64,000 nucleotides of DNA from JACVRW01 sp963728155 (GCA_963728155.1 CAVSJF010000011.1:1-64000); one strand, 5' to 3'. Counted from the stretch's first letter, positions 38,714 to 47,648 are shown. The notes: generated from the sequence alone by a model not told the origin. Translations and numbers: made by a program.

Positions 38714-39748
38714 TCAGCGAGCCCGGGCGGCCACCGTGGCGGTGCCGAGTACCAGACCCTCCGTGAACGCATCGGTGGCGAAGGCGCCGTTGAGCGCGCT
38801 CGCCGCGGCGGCGGTCAGGCTCGCCGAGACCCCGCTGAGGGTGATCCGACGCCCCTTGACCGACGCAGACAGCTGCGAGAGGTCCAGGTTGAGAATGGAC
38901 ACCCGCTGCCCGCCGACCAGAGCGGTCAGATCCGGATCGGAGTCGACGTTGATCGTGAACGAGGTGAGCTCCACGGCCGTGTCGCCACGCGACAGGCGGA
39001 TTCCGCCCGAGTGCTTCACCGAGCCCGCGAACGTCTTCGCGTCCAGCTTGCCGCCCGTGATCGGGAACTCGAGGCCGGCACCGGTCGCCTGGGCCGGATC
39101 CACCGGCGCGGCGGTGATGCCCAGCGAACCGAGCGCCGAAGCCGCCCCGGCATCCAGGGCGAGGGTGGTGGCTCCACCGGTCAGCTCGACCTGTGCGGGC
39201 TTGGCCTTTACGACGACCGAGCCGATGGCGAGCCCCTTGGTGAACAGGTCGGTCGAGAACGCCGCGTTCAGCGCCTTCGCGGCCTGGCCGCTGAGCCGGG
39301 CCTGCACGCCGCTGACGACCGTGTTGAGGCCCTTGCGGGTGATCTTCGCGTTGGCCAGGGACAGCGACAGCACCGTCAGCCTGCCGTTGCCGACCTTGGC
39401 GGTGAGGATGGCCCGCTTGGCTCCCACGTGCACGCCGAAGTTGGTCAGCGCCACGCGAGTACCGCCGGCACGGAACGCCAGCCCACCCGAGTGGTTGATC
39501 CGCCCGGCCGCGGTGGCCGAGTTGATCGAGCCGCCCGTGATCGGGAAGGCCACACCATTGCCCCGCGCCTTGGCGGGCGAAATCGGCTTGACCGAAACGC
39601 CGTTCAGCGCGAGCGCCTCGGCGGTCAGCGGCGCTAGCGTGAGGGTGGTCGAGCCACCCGCGAGCTTCACGTTGGCGCTCGCCACGGGCGCAACCACGAG
39701 GAGCGCGGTTACGATCGCAACGAACGTCAGAATGCTTTTACGTCTCAC
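38714..39748 (-). CDS. Secreted two-repeat protein, HtaA-like
   Basis: A 344-residue secreted protein. After a signal peptide (residues 1-25) there are two repeats of about 155 residues. Each begins with a GG(S/A)TTL strand and contains FPITGG followed by a segment around HSGG (INHSGGLAF and VKHSGGIRL). Each repeat ends in a TxGLAIG or TEGLVLG type strand. The pattern resembles HtaA-type haem-binding repeats of actinobacteria, but the key Tyr/His pair cannot be confirmed from the sequence. The GTG start has GGAGG upstream. It is divergent, 100 bases away, from the ECF sigma gene, and may be its target. Confidence 0.6.
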   Translation of the reverse strand: MRRKSILTFVAIVTALLVVAPVASANVKLAGGSTTLTLAPLTAEALALNGVSVKPISPAKARGNGVAFPITGGSINSATAAGRINHSGGLAFRAGGTRVALTNFGVHVGAKRAILTAKVGNGRLTVLSLSLANAKITRKGLNTVVSGVQARLSGQAAKALNAAFSTDLFTKGLAIGSVVVKAKPAQVELTGGATTLALDAGAASALGSLGITAAPVDPAQATGAGLEFPITGGKLDAKTFAGSVKHSGGIRLSRGDTAVELTSFTINVDSDPDLTALVGGQRVSILNLDLSQLSASVKGRRITLSGVSASLTAAAASALNGAFATDAFTEGLVLGTATVAARAR

Positions 39749-39848
39749 TTCGTACCTCCGGGATAGATTGCCCTTCGGCGGCTTATCCGTTGACCGGCCC
39801 CCGATCGGTTGGGCAACCGGAGGGCGCCTGGCCCTCGTACCACCCGGG

Positions 39849-40433
39849 ATGACCGCGGGCGTCCTTGCTCTCCCGATGGCGGGCCGGACCCGCTCTCTGC
39901 TCCGCCGCCCGAACCGGGGCGGCGACCCCGCGCCGACGCTCGAGGGGATCTATGACGAGTACGCCCCCACCGTCCTCGGCTATCTGATCAACGTCCTGCG
40001 CGATCGCGGCGTCGCCGAGGACGTGCATCAGCAGGTGTTCCTCGAGGTCTGGCAACGGGTGCCCACATACGACCCCAAGCGCGCGAGCGTGCTCACCTGG
40101 ATCATGACGATCGCGCGCAGTCGCGCCATCGACGAGCTGCGGCGCCGGGTCCCCGAGCCTCGTGATCCAGGCAAGCCCGGAGTGATCCGGCTGGCCGAGG
40201 ATGACGACCCGGAGGGGTCTCCCGACGCGCTCGTCGAGCGCTGGCGGGTGGCCCACCTGCTGTCGAAGCTGAGGCCGGAGGAGCGCGAGCTGCTGCGCAT
40301 GCGCTTCTACGAGGGCCTGAGCCAGTCGGAGATCGCCGAGCGGACGGACATTCCCCTCGGCACCGTGAAGATGCGCATGGTCGGCGCGCTGCGGCGCCTG
40401 CGCGACCTGATCGACGAGGAGGAGGCGGAGTGA
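39849..40433 (+). CDS. ECF RNA polymerase sigma factor
   Basis: A 194-residue sigma factor. Region 2 is clear: LEGIYDEYAPTVLGYLINVL, DRGVAEDVHQQVFLEVWQR, with the helix RASVLTWIMTIARSRAIDEL. Region 4 contains LRPEERELLRMRFYEGLSQ and EIAERTDIPLGTVKMRM. The pattern matches the SigK/RpoE group of ECF factors. Start is ATG 39849 or ATG 39876. Its stop overlaps the anti-sigma gene start (GTGA), and the divergent neighbour is the HtaA-like gene. Confidence 0.88.
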   Translation: MTAGVLALPMAGRTRSLLRRPNRGGDPAPTLEGIYDEYAPTVLGYLINVLRDRGVAEDVHQQVFLEVWQRVPTYDPKRASVLTWIMTIARSRAIDELRRRVPEPRDPGKPGVIRLAEDDDPEGSPDALVERWRVAHLLSKLRPEERELLRMRFYEGLSQSEIAERTDIPLGTVKMRMVGALRRLRDLIDEEEAE

Positions 40434-41011
40434 ACGACCCCTCACTCGACGAGCTGGGCCGCCGCCTGCAGGAGCTTCCCCGGGAGGCCTGGGACCGCCC
40501 CGTGCCGCCGCCCGCTCCGTGGGCCTCCGGGGAGGCTGAGCCCATCCGGCGGCGCCGTCCCGTCTGGCGCCCGGTCGCCGCCGTGGCGGCGTCGCTGGCC
40601 CTGCTGGCCGCCGGCCTCGGGGCCGGCCTGCTGCTGGCCGGCGACGAGGACGCCGGCGTACCGAACGACACACGCGCTCGGGTGAAGCTCGCACCGGTGG
40701 ACGGGCGTGGGGAGGGCGCGTCGGGAACGGTGCGCCTGCAGCCGCGGGCCGGGGGTCGCGCGACGGTTACGCTCGCCGGCCTGCGTCCCAGCGCGGGCGG
40801 CGACTTCTACGAGCTCTGGCTCCTCGGCGACGACGGTGAGCTCGTCTCGCTCGGATCGGTGCGCGTGGGTGCTTCGGGCAGCGCCACGCTGGAGAACGTC
40901 CAACTGCCTGTTGATCCCGGCCGCTTCAGCTTCCTCGACATCTCGCGCGAGCCCGGCGACGGCGATCCCGGGCACTCGACGATCTCGGTGCTGCGCGGGC
41001 CTTCGGTCTAA
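40430..41011 (+). CDS. RskA-type anti-sigma factor without a zinc finger
   Basis: A 193-residue membrane protein. It has a short cytoplasmic N-terminus, one hydrophobic segment (VAAVAASLALLAAGLGAGLL, about residues 47-68), and an extracytoplasmic domain with DFYELWLLGDDGELVSLGSV, characteristic of the RskA/anti-sigma-K C-terminal domain. The usual HxxxCxxC zinc motif is not present, so binding of the sigma factor may rely on another helix (LDELGRRLQELPREAW). It is translationally coupled to the upstream sigma gene. Regulation by signal-dependent proteolysis is expected from the family. Confidence 0.8.
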   Translation: MNDPSLDELGRRLQELPREAWDRPVPPPAPWASGEAEPIRRRRPVWRPVAAVAASLALLAAGLGAGLLLAGDEDAGVPNDTRARVKLAPVDGRGEGASGTVRLQPRAGGRATVTLAGLRPSAGGDFYELWLLGDDGELVSLGSVRVGASGSATLENVQLPVDPGRFSFLDISREPGDGDPGHSTISVLRGPSV

Positions 41012-41042
41012 AGCCTCCGGAAACCCGGTCGATTAGCGGGCC

Positions 41043-41624
41043 ATGACCCGCATCCGCCGCCGCCTCACCTACGCCAACATCGTCGCCTCGCTCGCCCTGT
41101 TCCTGGCCATGGGCGGAACCGGCTACGCCGCCCTGAGCCTGCCCAAGGCGAGCGTTGGCGCCAAGCAGCTCAAGCGCAGCGCCGTCAGCTCGAAGAAGGT
41201 CAAGAACGGCTCGCTGCTCGGCAAGGACTTCAAGGCGGGCCAGCTGCCCGCCGGCCCGCAGGGGCCCACCGGCCCTCAGGGCGCCACCGGAGAGCCCGGC
41301 TCGGCCGCCGCGTACGCGCTTATCGTCTTCAACGGCACCGTCTTCTCACCCGCTTCGAAGAACGTGACCGACGCCAACGTGGCTCACACTGCGGGGACGG
41401 GCGTGTACTGCATCCAGGGCCTCCCGTTCGCGCAGCGCAGCGCGATGGCGACCCTGGCGATCCCCGGCACCAATGAATCGGACACCATCGTCAACATCAG
41501 CTCGACCTACTCGGGGCCGGACTGCCCGGACTCCTTCGTCAAGCGCACGACGAGGGTCACGACCTTCGACATCAGCCTCAACGCGCCAGCGGACCGGAGC
41601 TTCGACATCTGGTTCGAGGACTGA
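41043..41624 (+). CDS. Thermoleophilia-type secreted repeat protein 2, collagen-like
   Basis: A 193-residue relative of the proteins at 20297 and 61597. It opens with TYANIVASLALFLAMGGTGY, then short repeats of about 10 residues (for example KASVGAKQL, AVSSKKVKNG), then a short collagen-like tract (GPQGPTGPQGATGEPG). The C-terminal part is a beta-rich domain with YCIQGLPF and two cysteines. It follows the anti-sigma gene by 31 bases and may be read through from it. Surface-exposed attachment or matrix function is inferred, not shown. Confidence 0.7.
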   Translation: MTRIRRRLTYANIVASLALFLAMGGTGYAALSLPKASVGAKQLKRSAVSSKKVKNGSLLGKDFKAGQLPAGPQGPTGPQGATGEPGSAAAYALIVFNGTVFSPASKNVTDANVAHTAGTGVYCIQGLPFAQRSAMATLAIPGTNESDTIVNISSTYSGPDCPDSFVKRTTRVTTFDISLNAPADRSFDIWFED

Positions 41625-41630
41625 CTCGCC

Positions 41631-42440
41631 TCAGTAGGGCCCGGGGTCGTACGAGCGACCCTGATCGCCCCCGCGGCATCCCCTGCGGATCTTCTTGGCC
41701 CGAAACGGCAGGCGCACCACCACCTGCGCCACGTTGTTCTCCTCGTCCGACTCGTAGATTCCGTTCTCGGGATCGGCGATGTGGACGTAGGCAAAGCAGC
41801 CCTTCAGGCCGGTCACATCGATCCACTGCTCGGGATAGGCGGGCGGGTAGATGTCGGCCCAGCCGATCGAGGTGCCGAGAGTTTCGTGCTGGGCGCGGCG
41901 GTTGTTGCTGCATGAGGGATAGACGACCCGGCGCGGCGAGCGGTCGAGCCCGGGCCGGGTGTGGGTGAGATCGCGCAGGCAGTAGGCCACCTTCGGCCCC
42001 GTGCGCACGAGCCCGATGCGCTCGCCCTGCGAGTCGAGGCGCCAGAGTTCGAAGCGGGCGGCGTCGTAGAACTTCCACCAGTAGCGGTGCTGGTGGGCGA
42101 ACTTGAACTGGAGGCGGGCGCCGGTGTCGACCAGGATCTTCCCGCCGCCGCGCCGGTAGATGTGCTGGCGCGCGGACATGAAGCGCGGGCTCGTTCGCGT
42201 GCCCCGCAGCTCCGCCGGCCCGTCGCCCACCGAGTCGATCACGTTGCCCGCCCGCAGCACCGTATGGCCGGCCTTGGTGAGGCGGTCGGTGTACAGCCCG
42301 TAGGGCTTGCGCATCACGAGATCGGGGCAGCGCAGGCCCGGCGCAAACGGGCCGACGCAGGGATTCTCATCGGGCACCTGGGCCGCGGCTGTCGATGCGG
42401 TCAGGGCAGCCAGCAGCATGATGAGGAGGGCGGCACGCAC
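41631..42440 (-). CDS. Lysyl oxidase-like copper protein
   Basis: A 269-residue secreted protein. A signal peptide (about residues 1-21) is followed by features of the lysyl oxidase family. These are HQHRYWWKFYDAARFELW near residue 116, where the metal-binding histidines lie, and VAYCLRD. A later GWADIYPPAYPEQWIDVTG and NGIYESDEENN are close to the usual LOX pattern. The copper-talon histidines appear partly altered, so activity is uncertain. If active it would oxidise primary amines such as lysine side chains. It is convergent with the collagen-like gene, leaving 6 bases. Confidence 0.75.
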   Translation of the reverse strand: MRAALLIMLLAALTASTAAAQVPDENPCVGPFAPGLRCPDLVMRKPYGLYTDRLTKAGHTVLRAGNVIDSVGDGPAELRGTRTSPRFMSARQHIYRRGGGKILVDTGARLQFKFAHQHRYWWKFYDAARFELWRLDSQGERIGLVRTGPKVAYCLRDLTHTRPGLDRSPRRVVYPSCSNNRRAQHETLGTSIGWADIYPPAYPEQWIDVTGLKGCFAYVHIADPENGIYESDEENNVAQVVVRLPFRAKKIRRGCRGGDQGRSYDPGPY

Positions 42441-42457
42441 CAGACCATTTGTAGCGA

Positions 42458-42463
42458 TACGGT
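42458..42463 (+). promoter_or_regulatory. -10 box of a probably leaderless gene
   Basis: TACGGT ends 6 bases before GTG 42470. Confidence 0.42.
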
Positions 42464-42469
42464 CGGCGT

Positions 42470-43387
42470 GTGCGCGTGCTTTCCATAGACGGAGGGGGCA
42501 TTCGTGGCCTTATTCCCGCCCTCGTCCTGACCGAGCTCGAGCGCCGCTCCGGCCGGCGGATATTCGAGCTCTTCGACCTGATCGCCGGCACCTCCACGGG
42601 CGGCATCCTGGCCTGCGCGCTGTGCGCACCCGACCCGCTGCCGGCCGAGGCGCTGGTCTCCCTCTACGAGGACGAGGGACCGACGATCTTCGACCGCGAC
42701 GTCTTCCAGCGCATCCGCAGCGGGGAGGGCTTGCTCGACGAGAAGTACGACGCGGGGGCGCTGGACCGGGCGCTCGAGCGCTTTCTGGGCGACAAGCGCC
42801 TCGCCGACGCGCGGCCCGACCTGATCGTCCCCGCGTACAACCTCACCGAGCCCGGTCCGTACTTCTTCAAGACCCGCAAGGCCCGCGAGAACCCGGCCGA
42901 GGAGGACTTCGCCCTTTCGGTGGTGGCGCGTGCCACCGCGGCGGCACCCACTTACTTCGAGCCGCTGGAGGTCAGTGACGCCGCGCTGGTGGACGGCGGC
43001 GTGTTCGCGGTCAACCCGGCGATGAGCGCCTTCGCCGAGGTGCTTCGCTTTCAGCCCACAGCCGAGGTACAGCTGGTGTCGCTGGGCACGGGCGAGCGCA
43101 CGCGCAAGCGCACGTTCAGCGAGGTCAAGGACTGGGGGCTCGTGGAGTGGGCCAAGCCGATCCTCGATGTGGTGTTCGACGGAATGTCGGAGGCGGTCAA
43201 CTACCAGCTCGAGCACGCCCTGGCCGACGGCCGCTACTGGCGCCTGCAGGTAGAGCTCGACCTGGCGAGCGACGACCTCGACGACGCGAGCCAGGGGAAC
43301 CTCAAGCTGCTGCGAAAGCACGCCGAGGACATGATCGACCTGCGCTCCGGCGATCTGGACGAGATCGTGGCCGCGCTCCAGGACTAG
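42470..43387 (+). CDS. Patatin-like phospholipase
   Basis: A 305-residue lipid acyl hydrolase. The oxyanion GGGIRG is at residues 8-13, the nucleophile elbow GTSTGG at 40-45 (Ser42), and the catalytic DGG at 175-177. The N-terminus VLSIDGGGIRGLIPALVLTE is typical. Size fits bacterial patatins. Such enzymes serve as general lipases or, in CBASS defence, as cyclic-nucleotide-activated effectors; no CD-NTase or other partner lies nearby, so a housekeeping role is favoured. The GTG start is supported by the -10 box 6 bases upstream. Confidence 0.88.
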   Translation: MRVLSIDGGGIRGLIPALVLTELERRSGRRIFELFDLIAGTSTGGILACALCAPDPLPAEALVSLYEDEGPTIFDRDVFQRIRSGEGLLDEKYDAGALDRALERFLGDKRLADARPDLIVPAYNLTEPGPYFFKTRKARENPAEEDFALSVVARATAAAPTYFEPLEVSDAALVDGGVFAVNPAMSAFAEVLRFQPTAEVQLVSLGTGERTRKRTFSEVKDWGLVEWAKPILDVVFDGMSEAVNYQLEHALADGRYWRLQVELDLASDDLDDASQGNLKLLRKHAEDMIDLRSGDLDEIVAALQD

Positions 43388-43390
43388 GGC

Positions 43391-44536
43391 TCAGCGCGAG
43401 CACGGCCCGGTGTCGACCGGGCCGCTCGCCTTGCCGAGCGCCTTGCGCACGATCGGGTCCGGCACGCCGAACCCGTTCTGGCCGCCGTCCGCCACCGTCG
43501 CGGCGAAGATCGTGGTGACCACGCGCCCGCTGCCGCTGATCATCGGCCCCCCGGAGTTGCCGGACCGAACGAGACCGCGCAGCGAGGTGATCGAGCGCCG
43601 CACCGGGCCCCGGCCGTAGGCGTCCTGGGTCACGACCGTGCTGGTGTCGCCGAGGCGGCCCGGTCGCACGTCGTAGCCCCCGTTCTCGGGAAAGCCGGCG
43701 ATCCCGGCCGAGGTACCCTCCTGGGCGCCGTCGGCCAGCCGCAGCGCCGGTGCCGACAGGCCCTCCACGCGCAGGAGAGCGAGATCGTTGCGGGGATCGA
43801 ACCAGATCGCCTCGGCGTCGATGCGGTCGCCCTCGCCGCGTATTTGCACCGTGGTGTCGTCCTGTCCCGCGACCACGTGGGCGTTGGTCACAACCACGCC
43901 GTCACCCGCGACCCAGCCGCTGCCCTGCACGCCCAGTCCGCATGCGGTGCCGAGCACCCTCACCACGCTGGCGGCGGCGGCGCGCACCTCGGGATCGCGG
44001 GCGATCTTGGAGTCCGGCGGCCTGACGTTGGGCGCGGGCCCGTCGATCTGGGGGAAGGGATCAAAGCGGGCCAGCGCCTGCAGGATCGGTCCCGACGGAG
44101 GAAGGTGCTCGTTGAGCTCGCGCAGGATGGACGACTCCTGGATCGGCTCGCGCAGCTCGCGCGCGCCCGGCGTGTTCAGAGCGACCGCTCCGGCGATCCA
44201 GGCGAGGCCCAGGCCCAGGCAGCCCACGAGCAACGCCCCTCCGAAGCCGTCCATCAGGCCGAGCCGGTTGCCCATGCGCCGGCGCAGGTGGAAACCCAGC
44301 AGCTCGAGGGCGGAAGCGACCATGCCGCCGAGCAGCAGGGCACCAACTAAAGCGAACAGTGGCGCGTATGGAGATCTAGAGCCCTCTTCGAGGAGGAGCG
44401 GTCCGAGGCGCGAACCAATTAGTGCTCCTCCGGCGAAGCCAAACAGCGAAAGCGCCCCTACGATCAAACCCTGGGCGTAGCCCCAGATTGCCATCAGGCC
44501 CGTGAACACGACGATGACCCAGTCCACGGAACTCAC
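43391..44536 (-). CDS. marP: MarP family serine protease
   Basis: A 381-residue membrane-bound periplasmic protease. The first 150 residues hold four hydrophobic segments of the CvpA type, then a trypsin-like domain with His in VVTNAHVVAG, Asp in FDPRNDLALLRV, and Ser in RSGNSGGPM. This is the MarP architecture; MarP protects mycobacteria against acid and acts on peptidoglycan hydrolases. Start GTG 44536 is preferred over an upstream GTG at 44548 because TAGTGT lies 8 bases before it. It is divergent from a penicillin-binding protein, consistent with envelope work. Confidence 0.9.
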   Translation of the reverse strand: MSSVDWVIVVFTGLMAIWGYAQGLIVGALSLFGFAGGALIGSRLGPLLLEEGSRSPYAPLFALVGALLLGGMVASALELLGFHLRRRMGNRLGLMDGFGGALLVGCLGLGLAWIAGAVALNTPGARELREPIQESSILRELNEHLPPSGPILQALARFDPFPQIDGPAPNVRPPDSKIARDPEVRAAAASVVRVLGTACGLGVQGSGWVAGDGVVVTNAHVVAGQDDTTVQIRGEGDRIDAEAIWFDPRNDLALLRVEGLSAPALRLADGAQEGTSAGIAGFPENGGYDVRPGRLGDTSTVVTQDAYGRGPVRRSITSLRGLVRSGNSGGPMISGSGRVVTTIFAATVADGGQNGFGVPDPIVRKALGKASGPVDTGPCSR

Positions 44537-44544
44537 GCGAAGGC

Positions 44545-44550
44545 ACACTA
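44545..44550 (-). promoter_or_regulatory. -10 box of a probably leaderless gene
   Basis: TAGTGT on the minus strand ends 8 bases before GTG 44536. Confidence 0.42.
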
Positions 44551-44575
44551 AACATCGGGCTTCGGACCCGTAGGG

Positions 44576-46277
44576 ATGGCGAGCTTCTCCGCCGAGCGCC
44601 AGCGCCGGCTCACGCGTCGGGGCGTTCCCGCACTGTCAGGGGTCGCTCTGGTGGCCCTCGCGGCCGGCCTCGCCTTCGGGGCGGCGACGCCTTCGCCCGC
44701 CCAGAGCCTCGCCGGTGAATTCTCCGAAGCCTGGGAGCGCGACGACTATCGCGCCATGCACGCGCTCCTCGACGATGCCTCGCGGCGCGCGTACCCGCTG
44801 CCCGAGTTCCGTCGCGCCTACCGGGAGGCCGCGGCCACCGCCACGGCCACGGCGGTGCGCGCCGGTGATCCGGCCGGCGAGCAGGAGGGATCCGTCGCGG
44901 TGCCGGTGGAGGTGCGCACCCGCGTGTTCGGTCCCGTGCGGGCCGAGCTGCTTCTGCCGGTGAACGGCGAACGGGTCACCTGGGGCCCGCTGCTGGCCTT
45001 TCCCGGCCTGCGCCGGGGCGAGGGACTGTCCCGGCGCAGCGACCCGCCCGTGCGCGGCACCCTGCTCTCGCGCGATCGCAAGGTGCTCGCCAAGGGCCCA
45101 ACCGACGCCCGCACCTCGCCGCTCGAGGTCGCCGGCACCATCACCGGGGTGCTGGAACCGGAGGAGACCGCCGAGGAGCGCGAGGCCCTCTATGCGCACG
45201 GCTTCCCGCGCGACTGGCCGGTGGGACAGACCGGGCTGGAGCACGCTTTCGAGGACCGGCTGGCGGGCATCCCGGGAGGGGAGCTGCTGGCCGGCGACCG
45301 TGTGCTGGCGAGAGCCGGGCCGCGCAAGGCCCGTCCGGTCCGCACCACGATCGACACCCGCCTACAGGAAGCGTCGGTCACGGCGCTGGCGGGGCGCCTC
45401 GGGGGCGTCGCCGCGCTCGATCCCGCCAACGGCGAGATCCGCGCGCTGGCCGGAATCGCCTTTTCGGCCCCCCAGCCGCCCGGCTCGACCTTCAAGATCG
45501 TGACCGCCACCGCCGGGCTCGAACAGGGCGCCGTCAAGCCGCGCGACGAGTTCCCGGTGGAGAGCGCTGCGACCGTCGACGGCGTCGAGTTCGAGAACGC
45601 CAACGGCGAGTTCTGCGGCGGCACGTTCCGGGAGTCCTTCGCCCACTCATGCAACTCGGTGTTCGGCCCGCTCGGCGTGAAGCTCGGGGCCGAGGCGCTG
45701 GTGGACGCCGCCGAGCGCTTCGGCTGGAACGCGGAGCCCACCGTGCCCGGCGAGCTGCCGAGCACCCTGCCGCCGGCAAGCGAGATCGTCTCGGACCTCG
45801 AGATCGCGGCCACGGCGATCGGCCAGTTCCGCACGCTCGCCACTCCGCTCATGCTGGCCTCGGTGGCCCAGACCATCGCCTCCCACGGAGTGCGCCGAGT
45901 TCCCACGCTCGCGCTCGGGGAGCGCACCCGCACCGTGCGCGTGACCACGCCGAAGGTGGCGCGCATCGTGGGCTCGATGATGGTCGAGGTGGTCGACTAC
46001 GGCACGGGCACTGCCGCTGCGCTGCCCGGCATCAAGGTGGCGGGCAAGACCGGCACCGCGGAGCTGGAGGACACGCGCGACCCGGAGACCGGCGAGACGC
46101 TGCCCCCCGACCCTCTGAACACCGACGCCTGGTTCACCGCCTATGCGCCGGCCAAGAACCCGAGAGATCGTGGTGGCGGTGATGCTGGTGCGCGCCGGGG
46201 CGGGCGGGGCGACGGCGGCGCCGGCGGCCCGGATTGTGCTGGAAGCCGCCCTGGCTAAATATCGAGCTCGAAGGTGA
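44576..46277 (+). CDS. Penicillin-binding protein, class B-like transpeptidase (one frame break)
   Basis: A peptidoglycan transpeptidase of about 566 residues after repair. An N-terminal membrane anchor is followed by an NTF2-like domain of the MecA_N type (FSEAWERDDYRAMHALLDD), then a dimerisation segment and the transpeptidase domain. Active-site motifs are PPGSTFKIVTA (SxxK), SCNSVFG (SxN), and KVAGKTGTAE (KTG). The frame breaks near 46161 (CCC). Removing one C restores REIVVAVMLVRAG and extends the gene to a stop at 46277, overlapping the convergent lipoprotein gene by about 20 bases. It cross-links the wall and is the beta-lactam target type. Confidence 0.87.
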
Positions 46278-46803
46278 GCTTCTCGCCCTCGGCGTCCTCG
46301 ACCTCGAGCTCCAGCGGCCGGTTCTCGGTGGTCTGGAGCGGGAGCTGGAAGAGCAGCATCGATCCCTCCGTCGGCCCGAGCTGGGCGACGCTGCCCGCCT
46401 CGGGGATGCACTCTCCGGGATCGAGCTCGCGGGTGTGGTAGGCGAACTGGTTGTCGTCAGGCAGGTCCTCGGGCTCGAACTCGTTCTTCTGGTTGTCGAG
46501 GATCACGAAATCGTCGCTGGGCACCCGGGCGTCATCGGAGGTGTTGCACACCTCGATGAACACTCCGTAGAGCGACTCGCCGGGCGGAGCCTCCTCGGTC
46601 ACGTAGGCGTCGTCCGGGGTGATCTCGGGGTTGAGCTGGCGGGTGATGAAGACGTTGTACTGCACGCCTCCCAGCTCGAGCGCGAGACCTTCGCGAGCCG
46701 GCTCGGTGACACCGGGCTCCTCGTCGCCGCACGCCACCAGCGCGCCGGCGAGCGCGATCAGGCATCCGACTATGAGGGCGGGGCGGCGAATCAGAGCGGC
46801 CAA
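46255..46803 (-). CDS. Predicted lipoprotein, DUF4352-like
   Basis: A 182-residue lipoprotein. The N-terminus has a signal peptide with lipobox LVAC. The mature part is beta-rich and acidic, resembling the immunoglobulin-like DUF4352 fold: GVQYNVFITRQLNPE, SLYGVFIEVCNTSDDARVPS, DDFVILDNQKNEFEP. Function unknown; such proteins are often extracellular ligand or adhesion modules. The start is TTG 46803. It is 2 bases after the SRPBCC gene stop, so it belongs to a three-gene unit that starts at 47648. Confidence 0.7.
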   Translation of the reverse strand: MAALIRRPALIVGCLIALAGALVACGDEEPGVTEPAREGLALELGGVQYNVFITRQLNPEITPDDAYVTEEAPPGESLYGVFIEVCNTSDDARVPSDDFVILDNQKNEFEPEDLPDDNQFAYHTRELDPGECIPEAGSVAQLGPTEGSMLLFQLPLQTTENRPLELEVEDAEGEKLTFELDI

Positions 46804-46805
46804 GC

Positions 46806-47363
46806 TTATTGGCGCGGCGCGCGCGAAGGATCCATACCCGTGTGCGCGCCGAAACGTGGCGCCTTTGCGGGCTCGTAGCCGGCGATGGTCGCTCGCTTGA
46901 GCGTCCCCCGGGACGGCTCCTCGAAGATCATGCGCAGCCGCTGGAGCGCCTTCTTGGTCTGACGGCGCATCCAGCCCGCGGCGCCGATCTCCTTCAGGCG
47001 GTCGATCGGCGTGGCGGGCTCGCTGTAGGTGGTGAGCTCCACCCGGGTGGTGCCGCCGCTCTCGGTCGTGAAGTCGTACATGGCCACCGAGCGGTTGCGC
47101 CCGCGACGGCCGACCGCCACCTCCTCGACGATCCGGCGCGGGCGGTCCGCCTCGGTGATCTGCAGCTCGGCGTACTCCTTGGCGAGCGGAGCCTTCATCT
47201 GAAAGCGGGCAGCGGCCCCCACGCCCACCGGGTCCACGCGCGCGAGGCGGTAGTCGCGCATGAAGTGGTCGGTATAGGCGGGCCGGCCGGCCAGGTCGCA
47301 GACGAAGTCGAAGACCTGTTCGCGCGGGGCGGAGATGACTACTGAGACGGTTACCTCGCGCAC
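46806..47363 (-). CDS. SRPBCC family protein
   Basis: A 185-residue START-like domain protein. The N-terminus VTVSVVISAPREQVFDFVCD is the family's first strand and helix, followed by VGVGAAARFQMKAP and TTRVELTTYS strands. These form a hydrophobic cavity for lipids or polyketides. The C-terminal helix is basic, with an extended tail (residues 150-185). GTG 47363 is the start; TAGAAT lies 9 bases upstream on the same strand, so it may have its own promoter inside the three-gene unit. Confidence 0.8.
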   Translation of the reverse strand: MREVTVSVVISAPREQVFDFVCDLAGRPAYTDHFMRDYRLARVDPVGVGAAARFQMKAPLAKEYAELQITEADRPRRIVEEVAVGRRGRNRSVAMYDFTTESGGTTRVELTTYSEPATPIDRLKEIGAAGWMRRQTKKALQRLRMIFEEPSRGTLKRATIAGYEPAKAPRFGAHTGMDPSRAPRQ

Positions 47364-47405
47364 GGGGGCGTCATTCTACGCGCCGCGCTTGGCCCGGCTT
47401 CGAGC

Positions 47406-47648
47406 TCAGGCGGCCTTGGGCACGACGGCGAGACCCCGCTCGCCGACGTGCACCCGCTCGGAGCGCACCGCACGACGGCGCCCTTCGGGCAGCGCAGCGA
47501 AGCAGAGGTCGCACAGCAACCGGCCCGAGTCGAGTTGATGCAGGCACTCTCCCGCGAGCGGCGTGCGGCGGCACTTGGCGCAGTTGTCGCTGGTGGGCCG
47601 GAGCGCGCCGATGCTGCGGCGCATCATGAGAGCGGCTAGGTCGGGCAT
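47406..47648 (-). CDS. Small zinc-ribbon protein
   Basis: An 80-residue protein with two CxxC pairs, NCAKCRR and LLCDLCFAAL, about 25 residues apart, which together would bind zinc. The C-terminus (RRRAVRSERVHVGERG) is basic. Such proteins often bind nucleic acid or a protein partner, but no specific role can be given. ATG 47648 is preferred to an upstream GTG at 47663 because AGAGG precedes it at a normal distance. It is divergent from the FHA gene. Confidence 0.7.
   Translation of the reverse strand: MPDLAALMMRRSIGALRPTSDNCAKCRRTPLAGECLHQLDSGRLLCDLCFAALPEGRRRAVRSERVHVGERGLAVVPKAA

Noticed and set aside
42470..43387. A CBASS-type defence effector
   Set aside because: The patatin domain fits, but no CD-NTase or accessory CBASS gene lies nearby.
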